This document shows positions 34,510 through 43,485 of a stretch of DNA of 64,000 nucleotides, piece after piece. Location of the stretch: assembly GCF_002198675.1 (NCBI RefSeq), contig NZ_MWLL01000013.1, positions 1 through 64,000 of the forward strand, written 5' to 3'. The DNA is from Kineosporia sp. R_H_3. Its GTDB lineage: Bacteria; Actinomycetota; Actinomycetes; Actinomycetales; Kineosporiaceae. Made by a program: the position numbers and the translations under genes. Within the stretch, counting starts at the first letter, position 1. Each line of letters begins with the position of its first letter. The notes under the pieces are model-generated. The model saw only the letters and a program-made list of their open reading frames with translations, did no database searches and was not told where the DNA came from.

Positions 34510-35125
34510 GCCGGGCCGCTGCCGCGTGGACCGGGTCCCGTGCAGGAGGACGTCGGCAGGGGTACCGAGCGTGGGTGCATGCCTGCGTCGACTCCGGCGA
34601 GGACCCGGAGCCCGTGCTCCCGTAGCCGGCTGAGGAAGGCGAGGCGGGCGCCGTACAGCTTGTCGAGGGGCGCTGGGCCGACCCTGCCATGAGCGCGGCC
34701 AAGGGACGGTGGTGGTGGATCGGGCGCAGGCGCTGCGGGCTCTCAGCGGTGAGTGGAGCGTACGACAAGGCCGGCTCGATGTGCCGTGTCAGCCTTTGTG
34801 CGGATCTCGTTGCGGTGAACCGAGGGCCGGTCTGGTCGCTGCCGGGGTCGCGAACCCGCCGGAAGCCATCAACCGTCAAGACGTCGACACCGTGGCGGAC
34901 ATGTTCCTCGACCGCGGCTCGGGAGTCGCCGGCAACTTCTGCTCCGACGTCGTGGCGCTGCCCTCCGCAAGTGGTCAGCGGTGGGCCCGCCGCCACGACG
35001 CGCGGAAGACCCGGGCGGTCTCGGAAGTCCAGCACTCGGCAGTTGAGGTCGTCGAGGTCGCGGACGGTCGTGACGCCGGCGTGGGCATGCAGCGGAGACG
35101 TGCCGATTCAACGCGCACACAGGAC
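34510..35125 (-). pseudogene. degraded amidohydrolase (imidazolonepropionase-like) gene
   Basis: Reading leftward from about 35125, fragments in more than one frame match metal-dependent amidohydrolases: HAGVTTVRDLDD, then LDFRDRPGLPRVVAAGPPLT and EVAGDSRAAVEEHVRHGVDV. After a gap comes LREHGLRVLAGVDAGMHPRS near 34610. The order is right, but the middle of the protein (AHAH and IEHCTF regions) is missing and the frame shifts. It is therefore a pseudogene, and no intact gene is seen between 34499 and 35183. Confidence 0.6.
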
Positions 35126-35183
35126 GTGCAGGTTCACCCTGTTGAGGGCTTGGCTTCGGTGATCTTCGGTCGACGGTAGCTGT

Positions 35184-37553
35184 GTGAGCAGGGTCGAACT
35201 GGCGAGGGGGTACCACCGAGCACGGTCGTCAGCGGCGATCGTGCTCGTGGTGCTCCTCGTTGCGCTGGCCGCCTGGGGGACGTTGCGGCTGAAGCACTCC
35301 GGGGAGGCGGCGGTAGCTGCGGAGCGGGATCTGCAGTCCGCGTTCACCGAGCTGTATCGCCAGGACGCTCTGGAGTGGCGGATGGTGAGCGGGCGCGTGG
35401 ATCCGCGGGACATCGCGGTCGGTCTGGAACAGTCACGAGACCGCCTGGCCGCGCTGGTCGAGACCGCCGAAGACTCGCAATCTGATCCGGATGGGGACGT
35501 GCGCCGCGTGGCGGCGCTGCAGCGCACGTATGCGGAAGCGGTCGACAGGGAGCTCGCCCTGTACGCCGCGGGGAAGGATCGGGAAGCGGAGGAGTTCGAC
35601 GAAGACGCTGTTGATCCGGCGTTCGACGCTCTGGCGGACGCGATGGCTTCCGAGGGGCGGGAGCAGGCTGCCTACGGGCGGACGGCACGCCGTCTGAGTG
35701 ACGTGGGGCTGGTCATCGGTGTTGTCCTCGCGCTGCTGGCCGTGGGGCTGCTGCTACGGCGTCAGCGTCGCTTGGACATTCACCGAGAGGCAGAGCGTCG
35801 TGGAGAGAGCCGGTACCAGGCGCTGATCGACCAGTCCGCCGATCTGGTGGTGGTCACCGATCGTGCCGGCCGGGTGCTCTTCCGCAGCCCTGCCGCCGAG
35901 CGTGCGACACCCAAGGGCCAGGAGACCGACAACCTGCTCGACGTCATCGTGGTCGAGGACCGCGGGTGTGCCAGGAACGCAGTGGCCGAGGTCGGCACGG
36001 CAGGTCCGGTCGCGCTGCAGTCACGTGTGGACACCGCAGCCGGCCACCGGGTGATCGACTGGACGCTGCGTGATCTGACCCACGAGCCGCAGGTCGCGGG
36101 GATCGTATGGACCGGGCACGACGTCAGTGAGCGACACCTCTTGCAGGCCGAGCTCGAGCACCGTGCGTTGCACGACGCGCTGACCGGGCTGCCCAACCGG
36201 GCTCTGCTGGCCGACCGGTTCGAGCAGGCGCTGGGCGCCGGCGCCGAGTCGGGGATGAGGACCGGCCTCCTGCTGATCGACTTGGATCGGTTCAAGGAGG
36301 TGAACGACACCCTCGGACACCACGTCGGTGACGAGCTGCTGATCCAGGTCAGCCGCCGCCTGGCGTCCACGGTCCGCGCCGGTGACACCGTTGCGCGGCT
36401 CGGTGGCGACGAGTTCGCCGTGCTGCTGCCGGCGATCGGCGACGCGAACTCGGCGCTCGGTGTGGCTGAGTCGCTGCACGAGGCCCTGACCGCGCCATTC
36501 GTCGTCACCGGCGCCGATCTGGACGTCGATGCCAGCATCGGAGTGGTCTTGTCCGGTCGTGACGGCAACGACGCCTCGGTCCTGCTGCAGCGCGCCGACA
36601 TCGCCATGTACGCGGCCAAGCACTCCGGTCTACCGGTTGCGGTCTACGACCCAGGCGCGGACCACAACAGTCCGCAGAGACTGTCCATGCTCGCAGACCT
36701 GCGGCGGGCCCTCGCCGGTGACGACGAACTGTGCCTGGTCTACCAGCCCAAGATCGACCTGCGGACCGGTGATGTCTGCGGTGTGGAGGCCCTTCTCAGG
36801 TGGCAACATCCGACACACGGGTCCATCTCGCCGGAGGCGTTCATCCCGCTCGCCGAGAACACCGGCCTGATCGGTCTCGTTGCAGCCACCGTTCTTCGAC
36901 TCGCCGTCGCTCAAGCCGCGCGTTGGGCGGCCGCCGGTCAGCCGCTGCAGATCGCCGTCAACCTCTCTGCTCGCAACCTGCTCGACGAACGGCTCGTCCC
37001 CCTGGTCGAAGATCTGCTCGCCAGCGAGCACGTCTCTGCCGGCCTCCTGAAGCTCGAGGTCACCGAGACCGCGATCATGGCCGACCCCGAGCGTGCCAGG
37101 TCCACCCTCGGACGACTGAGCAGCTTGGGGATTGCGTTGTCGATCGACGACTTCGGGGTCGGGTACACGAGCTTGGCCCAGCTCAAGCGACTACCCATCA
37201 GCGAACTCAAGATCGACCGTACCTTCGTGCAGGCCATGGCCACCGAAACCAGTGACCGGATGATCGTCCGCAGCGTCGTCGAACTCGGCCACAACCTCGG
37301 CCTCACCTGCGTGGCCGAAGGTGTCGAGTCCGAGGAGGCTCTGCGCACGTTGATCGGCTACTCCTGCGACGTCGCACAGGGGTATCACCTCTGCCACCCT
37401 CTCGCCGCCTCGGCCTTCGATGTCTGGCGAACGCAATGGCCCGGCATCCGCGACCGCTCGCTCTCCGACAGCACGGCCAGCACTTTGCTGCCCCGTCCCA
37501 GGACCGAACGAGCGCCGACGATCACGCATGACCTCGACTCGGGCCGAGCCTGA
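35184..37553 (+). CDS. membrane GGDEF-EAL protein with PAS domain
   Basis: The 789-residue protein begins at GTG 35184. TM1 is at about residues 17-34 and TM2 at about 174-191, enclosing a ~140-residue extracellular helical sensor. A PAS domain follows (YQALIDQSADLVVVTDRAGR, ~210-325). The GGDEF domain carries an intact RLGGDEFAVLL and an RAGD (RxxD) inhibitory site five residues upstream. The EAL domain carries VEALLRWQHP and AIMADPERAR. Both synthesis and breakdown of c-di-GMP are possible; which one dominates is not visible. It is the only one of the GGDEF proteins here with an I-site. Confidence 0.93.
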   Translation: MSRVELARGYHRARSSAAIVLVVLLVALAAWGTLRLKHSGEAAVAAERDLQSAFTELYRQDALEWRMVSGRVDPRDIAVGLEQSRDRLAALVETAEDSQSDPDGDVRRVAALQRTYAEAVDRELALYAAGKDREAEEFDEDAVDPAFDALADAMASEGREQAAYGRTARRLSDVGLVIGVVLALLAVGLLLRRQRRLDIHREAERRGESRYQALIDQSADLVVVTDRAGRVLFRSPAAERATPKGQETDNLLDVIVVEDRGCARNAVAEVGTAGPVALQSRVDTAAGHRVIDWTLRDLTHEPQVAGIVWTGHDVSERHLLQAELEHRALHDALTGLPNRALLADRFEQALGAGAESGMRTGLLLIDLDRFKEVNDTLGHHVGDELLIQVSRRLASTVRAGDTVARLGGDEFAVLLPAIGDANSALGVAESLHEALTAPFVVTGADLDVDASIGVVLSGRDGNDASVLLQRADIAMYAAKHSGLPVAVYDPGADHNSPQRLSMLADLRRALAGDDELCLVYQPKIDLRTGDVCGVEALLRWQHPTHGSISPEAFIPLAENTGLIGLVAATVLRLAVAQAARWAAAGQPLQIAVNLSARNLLDERLVPLVEDLLASEHVSAGLLKLEVTETAIMADPERARSTLGRLSSLGIALSIDDFGVGYTSLAQLKRLPISELKIDRTFVQAMATETSDRMIVRSVVELGHNLGLTCVAEGVESEEALRTLIGYSCDVAQGYHLCHPLAASAFDVWRTQWPGIRDRSLSDSTASTLLPRPRTERAPTITHDLDSGRA

Positions 37554-37595
37554 ACTGGCATTCCGAGTCCAAGGCCGCGTCCCGGCTGGTTGATA

Positions 37596-37613
37596 CGCGG
37601 GGCAAGCCCCGCG
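37596..37613 (+). terminator. short G/C hairpin
   Basis: CGCGGGGC and GCCCCGCG (37596-37603 and 37606-37613) form a perfect stem 43 bp after the stop of the GGDEF-EAL gene. There is no T-run, as is common in actinobacteria. Confidence 0.55.
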
Positions 37614-37816
37614 ACGCAGCCGCCGGAAACCCCCTCGGGTTTAGATCGACGGACGCGGCGCAGGTTGAGGCGGTCTGAGGCAGGTGCGGGCAGCGGATGC
37701 TGCAGTGAGCCCCAGCTGGGCAGCACGCGCAGGGCGTGGGACGTTCGTCAGTCGCCGCCCTGCGTCCGTTCGCCACAAAATGTCTGTATATGCCGCCTCG
37801 GTGGTGGAGGTGTGTC

Positions 37817-38485
37817 ATGGTCGGTCCAGCGCCGTTGAGGACGGTTCGCCCGGCGGGCGAGGATGTGTCGAGGCGTCCGAACGCCACGTGGCGGACCGTT
37901 CAATGGCTCGGCGTGCTCGCCGCGATCATGGGCGTGGAGCACGGGATCGGCGAGGTGACCCAGGGGTGGCAGCGGCTTCCGGAGCCGATGTTCACGGCCT
38001 GGGGGGATGCGGAGGCGTTCCACCTCGTGGGCGGCGAGCCGGCGCTGTCCGTCCTGCCGAGCTACACGGTGTCCGGCTTGGCCAGCATCGCGGTTGCCTG
38101 TGCCCTCGGGGTCTGGTGTACCACGCAGCTGCACCGTCGCAGGGCGGGCGAAGAGATCATCTTGTTGTCGGTCGTGCTACTCGTGGTCGGGGGAGGTTTC
38201 GGGCCACCGGTCATCGGTGTGCTCGTGGGGGCCTTCGCGACCAGGATCGGCGCTGCAACGCCAGGGACTTGGAGCGGCCCCGAACGGATAGCTTCTCTTC
38301 GACTGTGGCGGTGGGCCCTGGCTGCCGCCGTCGCCGGGTTCCTGGCGCTGGTGCCGGGCCTGGTCCTGCTCGCCCTAGTCGTGCGGACAGGCAGTCCGTC
38401 CATCGTTCTGGCCGTCACATCGTTCGCATTCGCCGCGACGGCGGCTGCGATGACCGCGGCCCGCGCCCACGACCGTCACGGTTGA
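37817..38485 (+). CDS. integral membrane protein of unknown function
   Basis: ATG 37817 with GGAGG six bases upstream gives 222 residues; the frame is open further 5'. About five membrane helices are visible: TVQWLGVLAAIMGVEHGIG, YTVSGLASIAVACALGVW, IILLSVVLLVVGGGFGPPVI, WALAAAVAGFLALVPGLVLL and IVLAVTSFAFAATAAAMTA. No active-site motif is seen. I do not recognise the family. The preceding intergenic 37614-37816 contains nothing else supported. Confidence 0.7.
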   Translation: MVGPAPLRTVRPAGEDVSRRPNATWRTVQWLGVLAAIMGVEHGIGEVTQGWQRLPEPMFTAWGDAEAFHLVGGEPALSVLPSYTVSGLASIAVACALGVWCTTQLHRRRAGEEIILLSVVLLVVGGGFGPPVIGVLVGAFATRIGAATPGTWSGPERIASLRLWRWALAAAVAGFLALVPGLVLLALVVRTGSPSIVLAVTSFAFAATAAAMTAARAHDRHG

Positions 38486-38776
38486 CTGGCCTCGTGGCGG
38501 CGCTGGCCGGTGACGAAGCCCGTTGCTCTTGGGCGTCGCGTGCCGGTGTCGGCGGTCTCGGGACCGTCAATGTTGTGGCGCGTTCTGCTCCAAAGCGCGC
38601 AGAGGGGCCTCGCGGACCCTGAATGGCAGATCGATGTACTCGCCCAACGTGCCGATGCTTCCCGCTTCCACCGTCGCTGAGCAGCGCGGCGAGCCGGCCG
38701 GTGCCCTCCCCTCAGCCACCAGCTCCCTGGGGCGCGGTCTACGACCTCGACGATTCGGCTTGAGGCCGCCTCGGGG

Positions 38777-40642
38777 TCAGAGCCCAATGATGCTGTGGAT
38801 CGTGTGCAGCTCGTCCGAGGTGAGGTCAGTGAATCGAATGCCGACCTCTGCCTCCACATCGCTGGTGGTACGGGCGATGCAGCCTCTGATGCGCAAGGCG
38901 CGGCCGTCGATGACGAGTGCTGCCGTGAGCGGTGTCCCCGGGGGTGGGGCGGGCGTGTGCGGCTCGCTGTCGTCGAGGCGGCAACGCAGACCTGTGGTGC
39001 TCATGTCGATGAGTCGGGCTGGCAATTGGCGGCCGTCGATGTCGATGGTGGCGGTGCCGGTGACGCTGTGGCGCTCTGCGGCGCGGCGTTCCAGGCGTTC
39101 GGTGAGGGTGCCCATCTCGTGGACGCGGGTGATGGCGGTGGCTAGGGCATCGTCGAGGTGAGCGACGGCTTCGAACTGTTCGGCGGCAACCTGAGTGAGT
39201 GCGGCCGTGGCGTCGTCGAGGGTTCCGATGTTGGTGCCGACAGTACTGATGGCCAGCCCGACGCGGCCGGCGTCCGCCTCGAGGGCTGCCAGCGTGGTGC
39301 TGATGCGTTCGGTGGAGGAGGCGGCCGTCGTGGCCAAGCTCTTCACCTCGGTAGCAACGACGCTGAATCCTTGGCCAGCGGTCCCTGCGCGAGCGGCCTC
39401 GATGGTTGCGTTGAGTGCGAGCAGCTTTGTCTGCTCGGCGACGCTTCCGATGAGTGTCGCCATCGAAGCGACCTCGCGGAGGCTGTTGCCGAGGGAAGCG
39501 ACGTCCTGGTCGGCGGCGCGAGTGTCCGCGACGACGCCCCGGGTGACGATGTCTGTCGCTGCGACCCGGGACTCGATGGCACCGGCTGCGCGGCGAACGG
39601 CGTCGACGTGTTCGGCGAGCGTCGACAGCTCGGTCAGGACTCCGGCCGCAGTGTCGTCGATGATCGCCTGGGCGCGCATGCGGACGAACTGCTCTGCGGC
39701 GCGTTGGTGCTCGAAGCCGGCGGCCATCTGGGCCTCGCGGTCGGCGTGCGCTGCGGAGATCTCGGCGTCCCGTGCCCGAAGGGAATCGAGCATGTTGTTG
39801 AATGCCCGCGCCACAGCGGCCAGCTCCTCGTCGCCCGATTCGGGAAGGCGATCGTGGCGGCCGGTCGCCGTGTCGGGCCCGGTGTCAGTTCCGTTGCGGG
39901 TCCCGGGTCCGGTCGTGGCGCCTGTGTGGGCGATCGCCAGCACACGGGCTCGCAAGAGCCGCAGCGGGCCAAGGACGGCGAACCGTGTCCCGAGAGCCAG
40001 GGCTGCGACCAGAAGCGTGCCCACGACCACCGAGCCGATGGCGAGCAGCCGCACCCGGGTCTGGCGCTCGTCGAGGTCGGCCAGGTCCTGCGTGGCAGAC
40101 TCGGTCGCGGCGTCACGGGCCTGGTCCAGCGCGGCCATCAGGGTGTTCGACGCTTCCAGGTTGTCCCGGGTCGCTACCCGCACCGCGCCGTGCAGGTCAC
40201 CGCTGCCGACCAGGCGCAGCGTCTGGTCGGCGTAGCCGTCGAACGCGGCCAGGGCGTCGTCCACTGCGGTCAGGGCGGCTGGCAGAGGGCCGGGATGATC
40301 CGTGATGGTGGCCAGCTGTCGGGCGGTCGCCAGGTCGCTGTGGAGCGCAGCACGTGCTGCCTGGGCCTGGACACGGGTCTCGGACGCGAGTTCGTCGATG
40401 CGGCCGTCCCGGTTGGCCTCTGCATCGAGCATCACGGCGACGTACATGTTCATCTGGTCGTCGTAGGCGTAGAACTCCGCTCGCATCGAAGCGACCCGAG
40501 TCTCGAGCGCCGCGGTGACCGAGCGGTACTCCTTGAGGTGCTGCGAGGTCCTGTCCGCCTGGTGGAACACCAGCCCCGACACCGCGACGGTGCTCAGGAA
40601 CACGACGGAGAACCCGGTGTACGCCTTCCGTGCCAGTCCCAC
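38777..40642 (-). CDS. methyl-accepting chemotaxis-like receptor with C-terminal PilZ domain
   Basis: GTG 40642 has GGAGGAG upstream and gives 621 residues; the open frame beyond is antisense. TM1 (about residues 5-24) and TM2 (around 193-215) bracket a ~165-residue helical sensor. After a HAMP-like segment comes the signalling domain ([33 protein letters not shown]). The last ~110 residues form a PilZ domain, with RRAAERHSV and DMSTTGLRCRL as the c-di-GMP-binding RxxxR and [D/N]xSxxG motifs. It links chemosensory signalling to c-di-GMP. It is divergent from the SipW cluster. Confidence 0.9.
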   Translation of the reverse strand: MGLARKAYTGFSVVFLSTVAVSGLVFHQADRTSQHLKEYRSVTAALETRVASMRAEFYAYDDQMNMYVAVMLDAEANRDGRIDELASETRVQAQAARAALHSDLATARQLATITDHPGPLPAALTAVDDALAAFDGYADQTLRLVGSGDLHGAVRVATRDNLEASNTLMAALDQARDAATESATQDLADLDERQTRVRLLAIGSVVVGTLLVAALALGTRFAVLGPLRLLRARVLAIAHTGATTGPGTRNGTDTGPDTATGRHDRLPESGDEELAAVARAFNNMLDSLRARDAEISAAHADREAQMAAGFEHQRAAEQFVRMRAQAIIDDTAAGVLTELSTLAEHVDAVRRAAGAIESRVAATDIVTRGVVADTRAADQDVASLGNSLREVASMATLIGSVAEQTKLLALNATIEAARAGTAGQGFSVVATEVKSLATTAASSTERISTTLAALEADAGRVGLAISTVGTNIGTLDDATAALTQVAAEQFEAVAHLDDALATAITRVHEMGTLTERLERRAAERHSVTGTATIDIDGRQLPARLIDMSTTGLRCRLDDSEPHTPAPPPGTPLTAALVIDGRALRIRGCIARTTSDVEAEVGIRFTDLTSDELHTIHSIIGL

Positions 40643-40777
40643 TCCTGCTCCTCCGCCTCGGTGACCCCCAGGCCGCGTCGCCGCGGTCACGGAGAAGATC
40701 TCGGCCGGAGGACGAGTGACCTTGACGTTCACACGCTCATGGCTCAAGGAGATCGTCCTGTATGGCGATGATCTCCC

Positions 40778-41947
40778 GTGTCCCCCGGTCGTGGAGCAGG
40801 ATGGCGCCGGACGGCGGCTGTCCTCGGCGCTGCCGCCATGACCTTGTCGCTGTCTGCCCTGTCCGGGACGTCGGCGGTCTTCTCGGGGGTCACCGACGCC
40901 GGCGTGAGCAGTTTCACCGTCGGCTACTTCGCCTTCGACACCGCGGTGATCAGCACTTGGGCCGGCACGGGGGTCTCCGGCTACGCGGGCGACGGGGGGA
41001 TCGCCACCTCGGCGAAGTTCCTTCAGCCGAGCCAGATCGCAGTGGACGCCGGGGGCAACCTCTATGTCGCGGACATCAGCAACAACCGTGTCCGCAAGAT
41101 CACTGCAGCCGGCGTCATCAGCACGATCGCCGGCACCGGCGCGGCGGGCTACTCCGGAGACGGAGGCGCTGCGACCAGCGCGCAGCTCGACGCCCCGCGC
41201 GGCGTCGCGCTGGATGCCGCAGGCGCTCTGTACATCACGGATGGCGGCAACCACCGTATCCGCAAGGTCAGCCCCGCAGGCACGATCACCACCGTGGCCG
41301 GCAACGGAACGGCAGGCTTCTCCGGTGACGGCGGACCCGCCTCCGCGGCCATGGTCAACCTGCCCCGCGGCATCGCGAGCGACACCAGCCACGACGTCGT
41401 CTACTTCGTCGACAGCCTCAACTTTCGCGTCCGGAAGATCGATGCGAGCGGCAGCATCAGCACCGTCGCCGGCGTCGGGACCAGCGGCTTCTCCGGTGAC
41501 GGTGGCCCGGCGACAGCGGCGCAGATCAGCGAGTCCTACGACCTGACCCTCGGCGGCAGCGGCTGCTTGTACCTGCCCGACACAGGCAATCATCGGCTGA
41601 GGACCTTCTGCCCCGGTGGGACCATCAGCACCGTCGCCGGCTCCGGTCTTGCGGGCTCAACCGGAGACGGGGGACCCGCGATCTCCGCCCGACTCAATGG
41701 TCCCTCCGGCGCGGCCGTCGACTCGGCCGGCGTCATCTACCTCGCGGATCGCTACAACAACCGGCTCCGGAAGATCACTCCAGCCGGGGTGATCACTACC
41801 GTCACCGGCAACGGGGCTGCCAGCTCGACCGGGGACGGCGGACCAGCCAGCTCCGCGACGGTCTACGGCCCGAGGTCGATCGTTCTCTACGGCACGTACC
41901 TGTACCTCGTCGAGCAGGACGGACAGCGGGTCCGCAGACTCGCGTAG
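40778..41947 (+). CDS. NHL-repeat secreted protein with SipW-type signal
   Basis: The 389-residue product starts with RRTAAVLGAAAMTLSLSALS then GTSAVFSG, a signal of the kind cleaved by SipW-like peptidases. It continues with at least five beta-propeller repeats of the form GxGxxGYSGDGGxATxAxL / VDxAGxLYVADxxNxRVRKI, so a full propeller is likely. GTG 40778 is the first start in frame, but an excellent AAGGAG serves ATG 40762 in another frame. Residues from that ATG (MAMISRVPRSWSR) could be the real N-terminus joined by a one-base indel near 40800. It is the first gene of the SipW module and is probably a surface or matrix protein. Confidence 0.8.
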   Translation: MSPGRGAGWRRTAAVLGAAAMTLSLSALSGTSAVFSGVTDAGVSSFTVGYFAFDTAVISTWAGTGVSGYAGDGGIATSAKFLQPSQIAVDAGGNLYVADISNNRVRKITAAGVISTIAGTGAAGYSGDGGAATSAQLDAPRGVALDAAGALYITDGGNHRIRKVSPAGTITTVAGNGTAGFSGDGGPASAAMVNLPRGIASDTSHDVVYFVDSLNFRVRKIDASGSISTVAGVGTSGFSGDGGPATAAQISESYDLTLGGSGCLYLPDTGNHRLRTFCPGGTISTVAGSGLAGSTGDGGPAISARLNGPSGAAVDSAGVIYLADRYNNRLRKITPAGVITTVTGNGAASSTGDGGPASSATVYGPRSIVLYGTYLYLVEQDGQRVRRLA

Positions 41948-42049
41948 AACCCGCGGTGCCGCGCGGTATCCCGGTCTCAAGAACTCGGGCCGCCCGTTCG
42001 ATAACGATCACAGGGGTGTTGATCGGCTCACCGGCAGAGGAATGGAGCT

Positions 42050-42763
42050 GTGACCTACAGGGCACGGGTGCGCGGCAGGACGTCGATGCTGCGTCGGTGC
42101 GCCTCCCGGCAACGGTCAGGTGCATCGAGTCGCAAGGAGCGGTGGCAGACCAGTACCGGCCGGCACGTCCTCTGCGAACAGCCGACGGCCGCCGCGTGGC
42201 GTCGGATCGTCGCTGACAACCGCACAGCGTTCGGCGTGGGCGCCCTGGTCAGCCTCGGGCTCATCTGGGGCGGCACGACTGCGGCCTTCACGTCCTCGAC
42301 GCCGTCCGGGAACAACTCCTGGACAACCGGGACGGTGACCCTCTCGGACGACGACGCAGGCACCGCCCTGTTCACCGCCACCGGTCTGGTGCCCGGCTCC
42401 GCAGGATCCAACTGCATCACCGTGAGTTACAGCGGCAGTGTCGCGGCGACCGTGCGGTTCTACGCCTCCGCTTCCACCGACGCCGCGGCCGTGGCCGCCT
42501 ACCTCGACCTGACCATCCAGGAAGGAACCGGGGGAGGCTTCGGCACCTGTACCGGATTCACGCCGACCTCGACGCCCTACACCGGCACCCTCGCGACGTT
42601 CATCACCACGAAGGCCTCGTACGGCACCGGGGTCGGAGCATGGAATGCCACCTCGGGTACCGCACGCGTGTACAAGGTCACGTATGCGCTGAACGCGGCC
42701 ACTCCCAACACCAAGCAGGGTGCGACCACCACCGCCACGCTGCAATGGGAGGCTCAGACGTGA
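42050..42763 (+). CDS. TasA/camelysin-like SipW-dependent secreted protein
   Basis: GTG 42050 gives 237 residues with an unusually long cytoplasmic N-tail (about 57 residues) before the hydrophobic signal AFGVGALVSLGLIWGGTTAAF. A start nearer the signal is possible. The mature part is a Thr/Ser/Gly-rich beta domain: NNSWTTGTVTLSDDDAGTAL, GSNCITVSYSGSVAATVRFY, RVYKVTYALN. This pattern is typical of TasA/CalY-type fibre subunits. Its stop overlaps the start of the signal peptidase gene (GTGA), which tightly couples substrate and peptidase. A role as fibre or matrix subunit is inferred. Confidence 0.8.
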   Translation: MTYRARVRGRTSMLRRCASRQRSGASSRKERWQTSTGRHVLCEQPTAAAWRRIVADNRTAFGVGALVSLGLIWGGTTAAFTSSTPSGNNSWTTGTVTLSDDDAGTALFTATGLVPGSAGSNCITVSYSGSVAATVRFYASASTDAAAVAAYLDLTIQEGTGGGFGTCTGFTPTSTPYTGTLATFITTKASYGTGVGAWNATSGTARVYKVTYALNAATPNTKQGATTTATLQWEAQT

Positions 42764-43485
42764 ACGCCCGAAAGGCCGTTCGAAAGCTCCTGATCGTCTA
42801 CGTCAGTGCCATCTACGTCCTCCTGGCGGCGGCCAATGCTCCGCGGCTCATCGGCTGGACCCCGACCGTCGTGCTCTCCGGATCCATGCGTCCGTCCATC
42901 CACGCGGGCGACGTCGTCGTCCTCGAACCGGTCCGCAGGGGCGACGTCGTCTCCGTCGGAGACGTCATCACCGTGAGCGCACCGGACACGCCCGGAGGCA
43001 CGTACCTGCATCGCGTCGTCGCCACATCCGTCACAGGAACGCTCGTGACCCGTGGGGACGCAAACCGCCAGGACGACTTCCCAGCCGTTGACCGGGGACT
43101 CGTCAGAGGCCGCACACGTCTGGTGCTGCCCTTCGTCGGCGCCCCCTACCTCGCGCTCCGCGACGGTGACCCCGCACCGCTGGTCGCTACGGCTGCCCCG
43201 CTCCTGCTTCTCGCCCGAGTACGTCCACCCTCACGCAGGCGACCGCGGACTGCGCAGTCACGGCGTCGTGCGGTCGGCATCGGCGATCGAGCGGCCAACG
43301 TGAGCGTCGCCGACCGAGGGGAAGCGCAGACACCCTCTAGGGCTTTGGTCCCGGGACGGCGGCCGGCTGGGACTACTGCGCACGACTCGGGCAACCTCCT
43401 GGTGAGCGTCACCATTCAAGCGCGCGACGCGTGGGGTCGAATGCTCACTGTGGATCGGAACCAGCCTGGCAAGGGGCCGCGATGA
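42760..43485 (+). CDS. sipW: signal peptidase I, SipW/ER type
   Basis: From GTG 42760 the product is 241 residues. An N-terminal membrane helix ([17 protein letters not shown], about 11-27) is followed by the catalytic serine in SGSMRP (Ser42), His84 in YLHRVV replacing the usual lysine, and RGDANRQDD (Asp100). The Ser-His arrangement is that of archaeal/ER/SipW signal peptidases. A second hydrophobic stretch is near residue 145 ([13 protein letters not shown]). The C-terminal ~80 residues are basic and low-complexity. It should process the two neighbouring SipW-type substrates. Confidence 0.88.
   Translation: MNARKAVRKLLIVYVSAIYVLLAAANAPRLIGWTPTVVLSGSMRPSIHAGDVVVLEPVRRGDVVSVGDVITVSAPDTPGGTYLHRVVATSVTGTLVTRGDANRQDDFPAVDRGLVRGRTRLVLPFVGAPYLALRDGDPAPLVATAAPLLLLARVRPPSRRRPRTAQSRRRAVGIGDRAANVSVADRGEAQTPSRALVPGRRPAGTTAHDSGNLLVSVTIQARDAWGRMLTVDRNQPGKGPR

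Noticed and set aside
39158-40771. 537-codon plus-strand frame opposite the chemoreceptor-PilZ gene
   Set aside because: It is an antisense reading of the receptor helices, Gly/Arg/Val-rich, without start context or motifs.
40643-41593. N-terminal 317 codons of the long minus-strand frame preceding the chemoreceptor
   Set aside because: They are antisense to the NHL-repeat gene; GTG 40642 has a strong ribosome site and the expected first membrane helix.
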